Shown piece after piece: positions 52,137 to 60,462 of a DNA stretch of 64,000 nucleotides. This DNA comes from Acetatifactor aquisgranensis (GTDB lineage Bacteria; Bacillota; Clostridia; Lachnospirales; Lachnospiraceae): contig NZ_CALPDH010000006.1 in the NCBI RefSeq assembly GCF_943193215.1, positions 1-64,000 on the forward strand, written 5' to 3'. The position numbers and the translations under genes are program-made. The notes beneath the pieces were generated by a model. That model was not told the DNA's origin. It saw only the letters and a list, made by a program, of their open reading frames with translations, and searched no databases. Within the stretch, counting starts at the first letter, position 1. Each line of letters begins with the position of its first letter.

Positions 52137-53492
52137 ATGGGCATTGTTTGGGGAGGCGTAGAGCGTGAGCTTTACGCCTTTTTCAGTAGCAAGGGACTTT
52201 GTAACAACGGTATTTTCGGGCTGTTCGGCAACCTTTACGCAGAAAGCGGCATGAAGCCAGGCAATCTGCAGAACAGCAGCGAAAAGAAGCTGGAGCTTAC
52301 GGACGAGGCATACACGGCAGCAGTTGACAACGGAAGCTATAAGAACTTCGTACACGACTCCGCCGGGTACGGTTTGGCGCAGTGGACGTATTGGAGCCGG
52401 AAAGAGGCTATGCTTGCTTTCCACAAGGCGAAGGGCGTATCCATTGGCGACGCATTGACGCAGGCGGAATTTTTGTATAAGGAGCTTTCCGAGAGCTACC
52501 CGGCAGTCCTTAAAGTTCTTAAGACAGCCACCAGCATCCGGGAGGCTTCCGACGCCGTATTATTGCAGTTTGAGAAACCGAAGGACCAGAGCGAAACCGT
52601 CCGGGAGAAACGGGCGGGCTATGGCCAGGAGTACGAAGCTCTTTACCAGAAAGAAGGAGGGAACGAAGGTATGACAGAGGCACAGGCAAGACAGAAGATC
52701 GTAGGTATTATGCAGGGCTGGATCGGGCTTAAGCGTTCCGACAAGAGCCACGCCCCGATCATTGACACATATAACGGCAATAAGCCGCTTCCCAGGGGCT
52801 ACAAGGTTACTTATACCGACGCATACTGCGCCACCACGACCAGCGCGGCGGCGATCAAGGCAGGCTATACGGATATTATCCCGGTAGAGTGTTCCTGCTA
52901 TTATTTGATTGAGAAAGCCAAGTCTATGGGCATTTGGCAGGAAAACGACGCATACATCCCGAAGCCGGGCGACGAAGTTTTATACGACTGGGAGGACGGG
53001 GCGAACTTTGCCACCACGGACAACCAGGGCGCACCGGATCACGTCGGCATGGTTGAGGCAGTAAGCGGAAGCACGATAAAAGTTATGGAGGGCAACATGA
53101 GCGGCGGAGTCGTAGGACGCAGGAACCTGCAGGTCAACGGCAGATATATCCGGGGCTTTATTTGCCCGAACTACGCAAGCAAGGCGACGGAAAAGGCTCC
53201 GGAGAAAAGCATAGACGAGATCGCCACGGAAGTCCTGGCAGGCAGATGGGGGAACAACCCGGAACGCAAGCAGAGGCTGGAGGCGGCCGGCTATAACTAC
53301 GAAGCCGTCCAGGCGGCAGTAAACCAGAAAGCGAAAAGCGGAGCTTCCGCAAAGAAAAGCGTTTCTGCAGTAGCCCAGGAGGTACTGGCAGGCAAGTGGG
53401 GGAATAACCCGGCAAGGAAGAAAGCCCTGGAGGCGGCCGGCTACGATTACAACGCCGTCCAGGCGGAAGTAAACAGGCTTTGCCGGAAGTAG
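52137..53492 (+). CDS. Modular endolysin: lysozyme-type domain, CHAP-type domain and two Cpl-7-like repeats
   Basis: 451 residues. Residues 10-160: phage_lysozyme2-type domain with GLFGNLYAESGMKPGNLQNS (catalytic Glu). Residues 185-345: CHAP-like amidase/peptidase with DAYCATTTSAAAIKAGYTDI (catalytic Cys) and DHVGMVEAVSG (His). Residues 360-450: two near-identical repeats, each with EVLAGKWGNNPARKKALEAA-type sequence (CW_7/Cpl-7). It would cut glycan and peptide bonds of the wall. Confidence 0.92.
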   Translation: MGIVWGGVERELYAFFSSKGLCNNGIFGLFGNLYAESGMKPGNLQNSSEKKLELTDEAYTAAVDNGSYKNFVHDSAGYGLAQWTYWSRKEAMLAFHKAKGVSIGDALTQAEFLYKELSESYPAVLKVLKTATSIREASDAVLLQFEKPKDQSETVREKRAGYGQEYEALYQKEGGNEGMTEAQARQKIVGIMQGWIGLKRSDKSHAPIIDTYNGNKPLPRGYKVTYTDAYCATTTSAAAIKAGYTDIIPVECSCYYLIEKAKSMGIWQENDAYIPKPGDEVLYDWEDGANFATTDNQGAPDHVGMVEAVSGSTIKVMEGNMSGGVVGRRNLQVNGRYIRGFICPNYASKATEKAPEKSIDEIATEVLAGRWGNNPERKQRLEAAGYNYEAVQAAVNQKAKSGASAKKSVSAVAQEVLAGKWGNNPARKKALEAAGYDYNAVQAEVNRLCRK

Positions 53493-53623
53493 TCACATTT
53501 CCACAAAGGAAAGCCCGGTATTTTGTCTATTTCAGTGAATAGATGAAATCGGGAAACAGGCGTATAATTGTGCGCCAGAGGGGGGTATAAGGGGGTGGAA
53601 CCCCAGCCCCGAAAGAGCGAGAT

Positions 53624-53661
53624 AAGCCCCGCCGCCGTTTGGCAGTTGGGGCTTATTTTTT
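53624..53661 (+). terminator. Terminator after the lysis genes
   Basis: AAGCCCC (53624-53630) pairs with GGGGCTT (53648-53654), followed by ATTTTTT. It separates the late operon from the leftward small genes. Confidence 0.78.
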
Positions 53662-53847
53662 AATTCCAGATATGATAATTTTGTCGCCATCGAAAGAGGC
53701 TACGACACTTCTATTATTCAGATCCACGCCAAGGGCAGCCGCCCAGGGCTTCGGTATTGAGAGTTTGAAACCAACGGAACCGGAGCCGCCCTTATTGGCG
53801 ATTAAATTAAGCTCCCTTGTTTCAATTCCTTCTGTTACTTTCTTCAT
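53653..53847 (-). CDS. AbrB-like DNA-binding protein of the right-end module
   Basis: 64 residues. SVGFKLSIPKPWAAALGVDL and SVVASFDGDKIIISGIKK match the AbrB/MazE swapped-hairpin fold. SD GGAAG. Directly upstream (17-30 bp) lies the TTGCGACGTCGCAA palindrome, a natural operator for a dimeric AbrB-type protein; autoregulation is inferred. Confidence 0.72.
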   Translation of the reverse strand: MKKVTEGIETRELNLIANKGGSGSVGFKLSIPKPWAAALGVDLNNRSVVASFDGDKIIISGIKK

Positions 53848-53863
53848 TTCCTACACTTCCTTT

Positions 53864-53877
53864 TTGCGACGTCGCAA
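53864..53877. repeat. 14-bp palindrome TTGCGACGTCGCAA, copy 4, upstream of the AbrB-like gene
   Basis: Perfect copy between the 44-residue gene (stop at 53884) and the AbrB-like start; suits an operator. Confidence 0.75.
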
Positions 53878-53883
53878 CGAATT

Positions 53884-54018
53884 TTATATAAAAGAGGCTT
53901 CCCGGCCGCCCTTCGGTATAGCCCGACGGGTAGAGCTTGCATAGCTCGGCTTCACATCACCTATTAACCTTTCTTCCACGCGCCAGGCGCGGATCCTGCG
54001 GAGGTTTACGAGTTGCAC
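53884..54018 (-). CDS. Small basic protein, unknown
   Basis: 44 residues from GTG 54018. NLRRIRAWRVEERLIGDVKP then SYASSTRRAIPKGGREASFI is rich in Arg and looks coding. The frame stays open upstream to about 54075, with LIFNAKILKPSGET, but offers no standard start. The end lies just before the palindrome. Not recognised. Confidence 0.4.
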   Translation of the reverse strand: MQLVNLRRIRAWRVEERLIGDVKPSYASSTRRAIPKGGREASFI

Positions 54019-54205
54019 CGTTTCCCCGGACGGTTTTAAGATTTTCGCATTAAAAATCAGTAAAACTTGTTAGACGACATTCAGGCCGGGAAGCCTTGAT
54101 TTATACATAGCACCCATCCCACAAGCTGGGGAGCTTGCTTTACTTCTACCCGCCGGGCTTTGGACCGGCCGTCGGTGGTTTAGTACCAGGGGCGGCAGTG
54201 CCGCC

Positions 54206-54349
54206 CTACACAAAAGGAAGCTCCGGAGCTTCGTCCGTCTTCCCTTCGGCTTTTAGCTTTTCAAGATAAGCATCATAAGCCGCCTTTTCGTCTTCGATAG
54301 TTTCCGGCTGCGGTTCCCAGTACCGCCCGCCTGGTACGTTGCTTTTCAT
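54206..54349 (-). CDS. Small acidic protein, unknown
   Basis: 47 residues; ATG at 54349 with AAAGGGG upstream. VPGGRYWEPQPETIEDEKAA followed by YDAYLEKLKAEGKTDEAP looks helical and acidic. Likely expressed from the promoter at 54619-54647. Not recognised. Confidence 0.55.
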   Translation of the reverse strand: MKSNVPGGRYWEPQPETIEDEKAAYDAYLEKLKAEGKTDEAPELPFV

Positions 54350-54365
54350 AGTTGAATCCCCTTTC

Positions 54366-54560
54366 TTACCATTCATTAAGCGTTACTTGCTTCGCTTCGT
54401 GATTTATTTCTACCTTATAGCCGTTACCGTTTCCGTCCCAGTACAGATCGCCAGTATTAAAGTTATTCCAGTTGATCCAGCAATTTTTCATTCCCTTTAC
54501 TTCCCTTACGTCCGCCAGAGCTTCCGGGCTTCCTTTTACTTCGTAACCGTATGCCAACAT
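54366..54560 (-). CDS. Small beta-rich protein, unknown
   Basis: 64 residues. ADVREVKGMKNCWINWNNFN, then WDGNGNGYKVEINHEAKQVT, give a beta-rich, Asn/Gly/Trp-rich protein. First gene after the leftward promoter near attR; such right-end genes are typically lysogenic conversion genes. Function unknown. Confidence 0.6.
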   Translation of the reverse strand: MLAYGYEVKGSPEALADVREVKGMKNCWINWNNFNTGDLYWDGNGNGYKVEINHEAKQVTLNEW

Positions 54561-54618
54561 TTATTTTTACCGCCTTTCTTGCTTCCGTTTTTCTTCGTTC
54601 TTCCCTTAAGGTGTGTGT

Positions 54619-54647
54619 ATCTTAACTCTGAAAAGACGGTACGTCAA
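54619..54647 (-). promoter_or_regulatory. Sigma70-type promoter for the leftward right-end genes
   Basis: On the minus strand TTGACG (54642-54647), 17-bp spacer, TAAGAT (54619-54624). No other gene intervenes before 54560. Confidence 0.72.
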
Positions 54648-54696
54648 TACTTTTTTTGAAGATTTTTCAAGAAATTTTTTAAGGGCATTTCCGCAT

Positions 54697-54740
54697 CTTT
54701 TAATACTAACAAATAGTTGCAAGTATTAAAAGGCAAGCAT
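54697..54740. other. attR: right prophage/host junction within mod
   Basis: Phage arm ACTAACAAATAG (54705-54716), 11 bp, then core AA (54728-54729), then mod codons. CTTTTAATACT (54697-54707) and AGTATTAAAAG (54722-54732) form an additional perfect 11-bp inverted repeat across the junction. See attL for the matching arm. Confidence 0.88.
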
Positions 54741-54773
54741 ACGCTCACGCTTCATTTGCGATAAATTAGCCAT
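54729..54773 (-). pseudogene. mod: mod, 5' part (first 15 codons)
   Basis: ATG at 54773 behind AAAGGAG (spacing 10) reads MANLSQMKRERMLAF, then runs into phage DNA at the TT core and a TAA. Continuing instead into LDRIREEHKEDD at the left end restores Mod. It starts 24 nt after the DUF2971 gene and so belongs to the same operon. Confidence 0.88.
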
Positions 54774-54797
54774 TATATAAAGTCTCCTTTGCTTTTT

Positions 54798-55978
54798 CTA
54801 TACATTCCACAAAAATGTATATTTACTCTTATTAATAGTACCTTGCCTAATAAAATTTTTCCAATCATAATATTTGTCTACATCAACCGCAACAGCTTCT
54901 AATTCATAAGCATCCGTTCCACATCTCATATCCATTATGGGTATATTTTTTCTCTTAGCAAAATCATAAAAATATTCTCTATTATCCGATGACATCTTTA
55001 CCCCTAAATATATCGCCTTTATAGGGAAAAAATCTATCATATTATCAAACATTTTACATGCATCGTCCGGCACAATTAAACGCCATTCTTTTTCATAACT
55101 CCATGAACGTGACTTGTTCAAAAAAGATAAAAGGATACTCTTTTCAAATTGAATTCTTTGGTTGTCGGTCATTCGATTTCCGTTATAATATTTCCAAAAT
55201 AGGGAACTGGATATAAAAATCGGCTTTTTTGAATACTTACAAGGCATCATTCCACCTCGCACCAAGGAATCAATCTTTGCATTTGATAATTTACTCTCCA
55301 GATCATATTCAACACAAAAACCGGTATGTGATGCAGCATAATGCCCCCACATTTCTGTTGAACGGCAAAATTCATCATCACTCAGACTTGAAAAAGAACT
55401 TACCCGAATCTTATTATTTCTAATAGATGTAATTGTATTTTGATACTCTTTATGCGCATTGTAACGAATATCATCTAATTTGAATCCTCTATCATCAAGC
55501 AGCAAAATACTTCTTATGATACTTTCAAAAGTTTTTAAATAATGACTTGGAATAAATTCACCCGGCGGATCAGGATATGATGATTTTATTCTTTCAAATT
55601 CGTCCTCCGTTATAATTCCTTGCTGTATATAATCATTTTTTCTATGTATTCTATGAAAAAAGTCTTAGCAAAAGTTTCTTGATCCGAACATATGAAACAA
55701 TCATATGGATCATTAAAATTTTCAGGTGTATTCAAATAGACTTTATTTGATTCTAAGCACTTCAATGAGTTTGGAGTAAATGGATAAAATTTAAAAACTG
55801 ATTCAGGCATATGCTCTGCTTTCTCATCACACAATTCCCACATCGCCTCATGAATGCTCTTTTTTCTGGCAATTGCACTTTTGTCTGCCTGTTGTAACCA
55901 ATGTTTTGTCCAATTGCCAGAATAGTTTTTACTTCTATAATCATCTTTACTAAAATTACTGTTATTTCCTTCTATCAT
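54798..55978 (-). pseudogene. DUF2971 protein interrupted by a -1 frameshift in a poly-A tract
   Basis: Two consecutive reading frames give one DUF2971 protein of about 390 residues. The first (55978 to 55610) has FKFYPFTPNSLKCLESNKVY and NTPENFNDPYDCF. The second has DEFERIKSSYPDPPGEFIPS, MWGHYAASHTGFCVEYDLES and SWSYEKEWRLIV. Frames switch at six As (55636-55641 as T on the plus strand); seven would restore the frame. It may be a pseudogene, a phase-variable switch, or a sequencing error. It forms an operon with mod. Confidence 0.82.
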
Positions 55979-56150
55979 AAGTTTCTTGACACATATCCTT
56001 TCAGCATTAATGTCATCAGTGCTGTTTATACATTTACTCCATCATTGTACCACATTATTCCGTTATTCAATAGCATATTAAAACAAAATCCACATTAATA
56101 AATTTTGAAACAGAAATCAATTTATAATCTCTTCATAATTCGCATCAAAC

Positions 56151-57191
56151 TCAATCATATTTTCTTATCGGAATATTTGAATGGACAATTTTCACATTTT
56201 CTAATCCCTTCATCCATAATAAGTTTCTTATACCAAGTTCAAACATTGAATCCGTTTCTTTTTCATATGGGTTGATGGTTATACTTTTTATACTTTCAGG
56301 CTTAAATTTATAATCCACATACGGAATTAAGATATTTCCTTTCTTAAAAACACCCTTGGCTTTTATTTCATCAACTAAAGTCTCTGCCATTAATAAATCC
56401 TCTGGAATTTTTAACACAGTTCTATATTCTTCTTCACTTCTAAACGACTCATTTTTAAAAAAGCATCGCATATTATTTATTGCCTCTTTGAATGCATATA
56501 AAATTGAACCTTTATATTTGTCTAAATCATTTCCTGCTTCTTCAAAAATCTTTGCTAATCTGTTCAGCAACTCTGCAACACACTTTTTCTTATCGTCTCT
56601 CGAATACAAAATCAATCCGCGATAAATCATAATATCATTGCTTAATTTTTCCCCAATATTGACTTCTGTTTTTTCGCATTCTTTAAACATATTCCAAGCA
56701 AAATCAAAAACCACATTAAGACCAGCAGTTGTAGTACCGTAATAATTCCACATGCTAAGCGAATCACTGTTTGTAGAAAATGAACACGTATATGTATGAT
56801 AGGATGTTTGTTTAAAGTCATGTTCCCTTCGTGAAAAACCAATATAAGACTGTTTATACTCTTCTAATTCACAAATCACATCACTATTTAAAAGAAACTC
56901 TCTAAAACTTGAAGTATAGCGTTCTTCATTTAATACTTCTTTTATAAGCGGTATAATCTCTACAAACTCCGTTGAATCATTTAAAAAGCGAACATCCGTA
57001 AAACGTAAAGAATTATTTTCAAGAATTGCTTTTAACGTATCAACTGCGCAATAATGGCATATTCCAGACGCTTTATTTGCAAATCCATCTACTTTATATA
57101 AATCAATTACCGCTTCCCCTTTATATGGGGTATTTAAAAAGTGACTTCGGGAAATAGCCATACATTTTGATATAATACATCTATCCGTCAT
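56151..57191 (-). CDS. DUF2971-type protein (second copy)
   Basis: 346 residues from ATG 57191 (GAGGAG 7 nt upstream). SLRFTDVRFLNDSTEFVEII, SLSMWNYYGTTTAGLNVVFD and ESFRSEEEYRTVLKIPEDLL match the DUF2971 order (FLND, MW-Y, EEYR). Function of DUF2971 is unknown; such genes are frequent in AT-rich defence islands. First gene of the leftward defence operon. Confidence 0.82.
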   Translation of the reverse strand: MTDRCIISKCMAISRSHFLNTPYKGEAVIDLYKVDGFANKASGICHYCAVDTLKAILENNSLRFTDVRFLNDSTEFVEIIPLIKEVLNEERYTSSFREFLLNSDVICELEEYKQSYIGFSRREHDFKQTSYHTYTCSFSTNSDSLSMWNYYGTTTAGLNVVFDFAWNMFKECEKTEVNIGEKLSNDIMIYRGLILYSRDDKKKCVAELLNRLAKIFEEAGNDLDKYKGSILYAFKEAINNMRCFFKNESFRSEEEYRTVLKIPEDLLMAETLVDEIKAKGVFKKGNILIPYVDYKFKPESIKSITINPYEKETDSMFELGIRNLLWMKGLENVKIVHSNIPIRKYD

Positions 57192-57212
57192 AATAATTCT
57201 CCTCATTGCTAA

Positions 57213-59087
57213 TCAAATCATTTGAAAGTATTCCAACGCCTCTCTTATAGCCACTTCTTTCTCTAGCGGACATTTCGGTTGTCTGGAATTTTCCGATTTT
57301 GGCAGATTATAATTCACTCTCTCAATAATCCCACATTTCTCTTTTACCTGTGCTATATACAAACTGCTAACTTTCAATCCACTATGCTCCAATACATACT
57401 CCTTAATCTCCTCATAAGTCGCCTTACTCTCTGCCTTCGTCAAATCCATTTCATCAAGATTTATTTCCACCTCAATATGATGCTCGACATTAAGTTTGGA
57501 CAATAAACACACCGTCTCAACATGCACCGTCATCCCAAACTGATCCACCCCGCGCACTCTCTCAATCCCATACCCCCCGTCACAGAGCACCCGCAGATCC
57601 CGGGCCAGGGTCGCCGGGTCACAGCTCACATAGACAATCCGCTCAGGCTCCGCTTCCAATATACCCCTCAGGCAAGCCTCGTCGCAGCCCTTCCGGGGCG
57701 GGTCCACCACCACCACGTCCGGACGCGAAGCGTCCTCCCCATCCCCGCCGTGATAAAACTCCTGCAGCACCTCCTCCGCCTTCCCCACGAAGAACGCCGC
57801 ATTCCCAATCCCGTTCCGGGCCGCGTTCTCTTTGGCATCCTCAATAGCCTGAGGTACAACCTCCACGCCGCAGACCCGCTTCGCCTTGCCCGCCAGGAAC
57901 AGCGATATGGTTCCTATACCGCAGTACAGATCCCAAACCGTCTCCTGCCCTGTGAGCCCGGCATATTCCAGGGCCAGGCTGTAAAGCTTCTCCGTCTGGA
58001 CAGGATTCACCTGATAGAAAGAAAGCGGCGAGATATGGAAAGTCAGCTCCTCCCCTGTATAAGGCCATCCCGGGCGCGTCATGTCCCGGACGCGGATGGT
58101 GTCGGATATCACATCCTTTCCCCAGATGGTATGCACTTCCTCTCCCATGATGACATTTGTCCGCTCTGTCTGGATGCTCACGGATATGCTGGCCATGCCC
58201 TCTATGCCGGCCAATTTCTGAAGCAGCATCTTCTGCCTGGGCAAAAATTCTCTCCCGCTCCCAGGCATCAAACCAGCATCCTCTGTACCGTCCTCCGTTA
58301 TACTCTTTCCTGATGGCGCTGTTCTTCTTCCCATACCGCGAATCACACTGCCCTTTCCTGTCTCCCGGGCAAAATGCGACATATGTGTCATATTTTCTGT
58401 CCGTGCACGTGCCGGGGGTTTTCGGTTAATCACCAGACATACCATGATCTCCCCGCTGACATAGCCCTTGCGTATCAGCACATGCCGCACCAGCCCGGTT
58501 CCGGACGTCTCATCATAGGCGCTGACGCCATTCTCCCGCATATACTCCAGCACCGCCTCCATGACGGCCCGGTTTTCCACAGGCCCCAGCAGACAATCCG
58601 TATTTGCGATGATGCTGTGGGTCCTGCCCGCGTAAAATCCGGCAATCACATTCCCATCCCTGTCCGTCCCCACCGGGTACTGTGCCTTGTTCCGATAGCG
58701 GAAAGGCTCTTCCATCCCAACGACAGGCTCCATCCGCTCATCTATGTACCCCGGGGCGAACCCGCCTATCCGGATCAGACTGCCCCGAATCTTGTCCTGT
58801 TTGAACTCCAGCTGTTTCTCATAGGAAAGCGCCTGCAGCTGGCATCCCCCGCACTGCCTGTGATACGCGCATTTCGGCTCCACGCGAAAAGGAGAAGGTT
58901 CCAATACCTTCTCCAGCCGCGCATAGGCATAATTTTTCTTAGGCTTAACAATCCTGGCTTCCACGACATCGCCCACCACGGCATCTTTCACGAACAGCGT
59001 AAAGCCCTCCGCCTTGCCGATTCCGAAGCCCTCATTTCCGATGTCCTCGATCGCCACAGCAACAAGTTCGTTTTTTTGATATTTCAT
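57213..59087 (-). CDS. rlmD: 23S rRNA (uracil-C5)-methyltransferase, RlmD/RumA type
   Basis: 624 residues. An N-terminal TRAM domain, then an iron-sulfur site CAYHRQCGGCQLQ. The SAM site is TVWDLYCGIGTISLFLAGKA, the catalytic Cys lies in RIVYVSCDPATLARDL, and PDVVVVDPPRKGCD is motif IV. A ~75-residue insert (about 230-305) and a ~95-residue C-terminal extension (IEVEINLDEMDLTKAESKAT onward) are features of the Firmicutes type. ATG 59087 chosen; TTG 59171 would add 28 residues. Confidence 0.9.
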   Translation of the reverse strand: MKYQKNELVAVAIEDIGNEGFGIGKAEGFTLFVKDAVVGDVVEARIVKPKKNYAYARLEKVLEPSPFRVEPKCAYHRQCGGCQLQALSYEKQLEFKQDKIRGSLIRIGGFAPGYIDERMEPVVGMEEPFRYRNKAQYPVGTDRDGNVIAGFYAGRTHSIIANTDCLLGPVENRAVMEAVLEYMRENGVSAYDETSGTGLVRHVLIRKGYVSGEIMVCLVINRKPPARARTENMTHMSHFARETGKGSVIRGMGRRTAPSGKSITEDGTEDAGLMPGSGREFLPRQKMLLQKLAGIEGMASISVSIQTERTNVIMGEEVHTIWGKDVISDTIRVRDMTRPGWPYTGEELTFHISPLSFYQVNPVQTEKLYSLALEYAGLTGQETVWDLYCGIGTISLFLAGKAKRVCGVEVVPQAIEDAKENAARNGIGNAAFFVGKAEEVLQEFYHGGDGEDASRPDVVVVDPPRKGCDEACLRGILEAEPERIVYVSCDPATLARDLRVLCDGGYGIERVRGVDQFGMTVHVETVCLLSKLNVEHHIEVEINLDEMDLTKAESKATYEEIKEYVLEHSGLKVSSLYIAQVKEKCGIIERVNYNLPKSENSRQPKCPLEKEVAIREALEYFQMI

Positions 59088-59246
59088 ATATGTTTTCCCG
59101 TTTTTCTTCTTTTCGGCTCTGGCCGGCCCGACATCAAATCCGGCCGGCTTCCTGCACTTCCGGCTTTCCAATGAACCAATAAGCCTCTTCCAGCAAGCCC
59201 TCCCGCAGCCTGAAATAAACCGCTCCAGCTTCCCGAAAAACCTCTC

Positions 59247-60395
59247 CTACGCCAGCTCCTCCGCCAATGCCCTCAGCTGCGCCTCATTCTCCGGCTTCAT
59301 GGCGGACAGCAATGTCACTGTATTCTCCGCGAACGAAATCTCCTTGCTGCCCGCGAACTTTGCCCGCATCAGTTTCGCCGCCGCAGGCGCCCAGGAGCCG
59401 TTCTCCACCAGCGCCACCGTCCGCTTCTGATAATTGTGCTCCACAAGCCGCATAATGAAATCATGCATGAAAGGATTGATGCTCATATTGTAGGTATTGC
59501 AGGCCAGCACCAGCTTGCTGTAGCGGAAAGCATCCGCCAGCGCAGCCGCCATGTCGTCCCTGGCCAGATTATAGACCACCACTTCCGCCCCTTTCTCCCG
59601 GAGGACATCCGCCAGATACAGCGCCGCCTTTTCGGTATGGCCATAGACAGAGGCATAAGCTACCACTACGCCGTCAGTTTCCGCACGATAGGACGACCAT
59701 GTGTCATACAGCCCGATATAATACTCCAGATTCTCTTCCAGCACCGGCCCATGGAGAGAGCAAATCTTCTGAATGTCCAGCGCGCCCGCCTTCTTCAGCA
59801 CATTCTGCACCTGCATCCCGTATTTCCCTACGATGCCGATATAATACCGTCTCGCCTCGTCCGCCCAGTCCTCCTCCACGTCCAGAGCCCCGAACTTGCC
59901 GAAGCCGTCCGCCGAGAACAGCACCTTGTCCCTGGCATCATAGGTCATCATGACCTCCGGCCAGTGCACCATGGGCGCACAGACAAAAGTCAGCTTATGG
60001 GCGCCCAGGTCCAGCTCCCCGCCATCTGCCACAGGCATCTGCTTCATCCGGGGCTCCAGCGAAAAGAACTGGTGCATCATCTTAAAGGCCTGTGCCGTAG
60101 CCACCACCTGGGCCTCCGGATATTTCTCCAGGAAAAGCGGGATATTAGCTGAATGATCCGGCTCCATATGCTGGATGATCAAATACTCAGGCCTGCGCCC
60201 GGCGAGCGCCTCTTCCAGGTTCTCCATCCACTGCTGCCCAAAGCTTCCGTCCACGGTATCCATCACCGCGATATGCTCATCCATTATCACATAAGAATTA
60301 TAGGCCATCCCATTAGGCACCCGGTACTGCCCCTCGAACAAATCCACCTCATGGTCATTGACCCCTACGTATAAAATATCGTCTGTCACTTTCAT
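59247..60395 (-). CDS. Flavodiiron protein (FprA family)
   Basis: 382 residues. The metallo-beta-lactamase part has diiron ligands in IIQHMEPDHSANIP, VHWPEVM, FSADGFGKFG and SLHGPVLE. The C-terminal flavodoxin domain starts VVVAYASVYGHTEKAALYLA. It reduces O2 to water (or NO), protecting anaerobes. ATG 60395 with GGATGG upstream; GTG 60419 is an alternative. Confidence 0.93.
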   Translation of the reverse strand: MKVTDDILYVGVNDHEVDLFEGQYRVPNGMAYNSYVIMDEHIAVMDTVDGSFGQQWMENLEEALAGRRPEYLIIQHMEPDHSANIPLFLEKYPEAQVVATAQAFKMMHQFFSLEPRMKQMPVADGGELDLGAHKLTFVCAPMVHWPEVMMTYDARDKVLFSADGFGKFGALDVEEDWADEARRYYIGIVGKYGMQVQNVLKKAGALDIQKICSLHGPVLEENLEYYIGLYDTWSSYRAETDGVVVAYASVYGHTEKAALYLADVLREKGAEVVVYNLARDDMAAALADAFRYSKLVLACNTYNMSINPFMHDFIMRLVEHNYQKRTVALVENGSWAPAAAKLMRAKFAGSKEISFAENTVTLLSAMKPENEAQLRALAEELA

Positions 60396-60462
60396 CTTTC
60401 CATCCATCCTTTCTTTCACCCGAAGATTATCCGACTTTCTCTTGTTTTTACTTCATTTTTCA

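Larger units (their letters stand above)
4518..54728. mobile_element. Complete contractile-tailed prophage (~50.2 kb) inserted in mod
   Basis: The element is bounded by attL and attR and contains a full set of modules: integrase, repressor, replication, packaging, head, P2-type tail, DGR, lysis and right-end small genes. Late genes all read rightward and the lysogeny genes read leftward. Apart from the split helicase no structural gene looks broken, so it is plausibly inducible. Its sequence is markedly more GC-rich than the AT-rich restriction operon it interrupts. Confidence 0.95.

Noticed and set aside
53844..53942. 32-codon frame ending in CDVAKRKCRK, coupled by ATGA to the AbrB-like gene
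   Set aside because: It overlaps the better-looking 44-residue frame and lacks an SD; kept only as a possibility, although it would place palindrome copy 4 in the same C-D-V-A phase as the others.
4531..54716. ACTAACAAATAG as inverted terminal repeats of a transposon
   Set aside because: The arms lie 11 bp inside the ends and are exactly symmetric about the TT core when the ends are joined; with a serine integrase and phage genes they are attP arms, and no target duplication beyond the core is seen.
57522..60152. Several long plus-strand frames opposite rlmD and the flavodiiron gene
   Set aside because: They are His/Pro/Arg-rich antisense shadows of well-recognised genes in GC-rich DNA.
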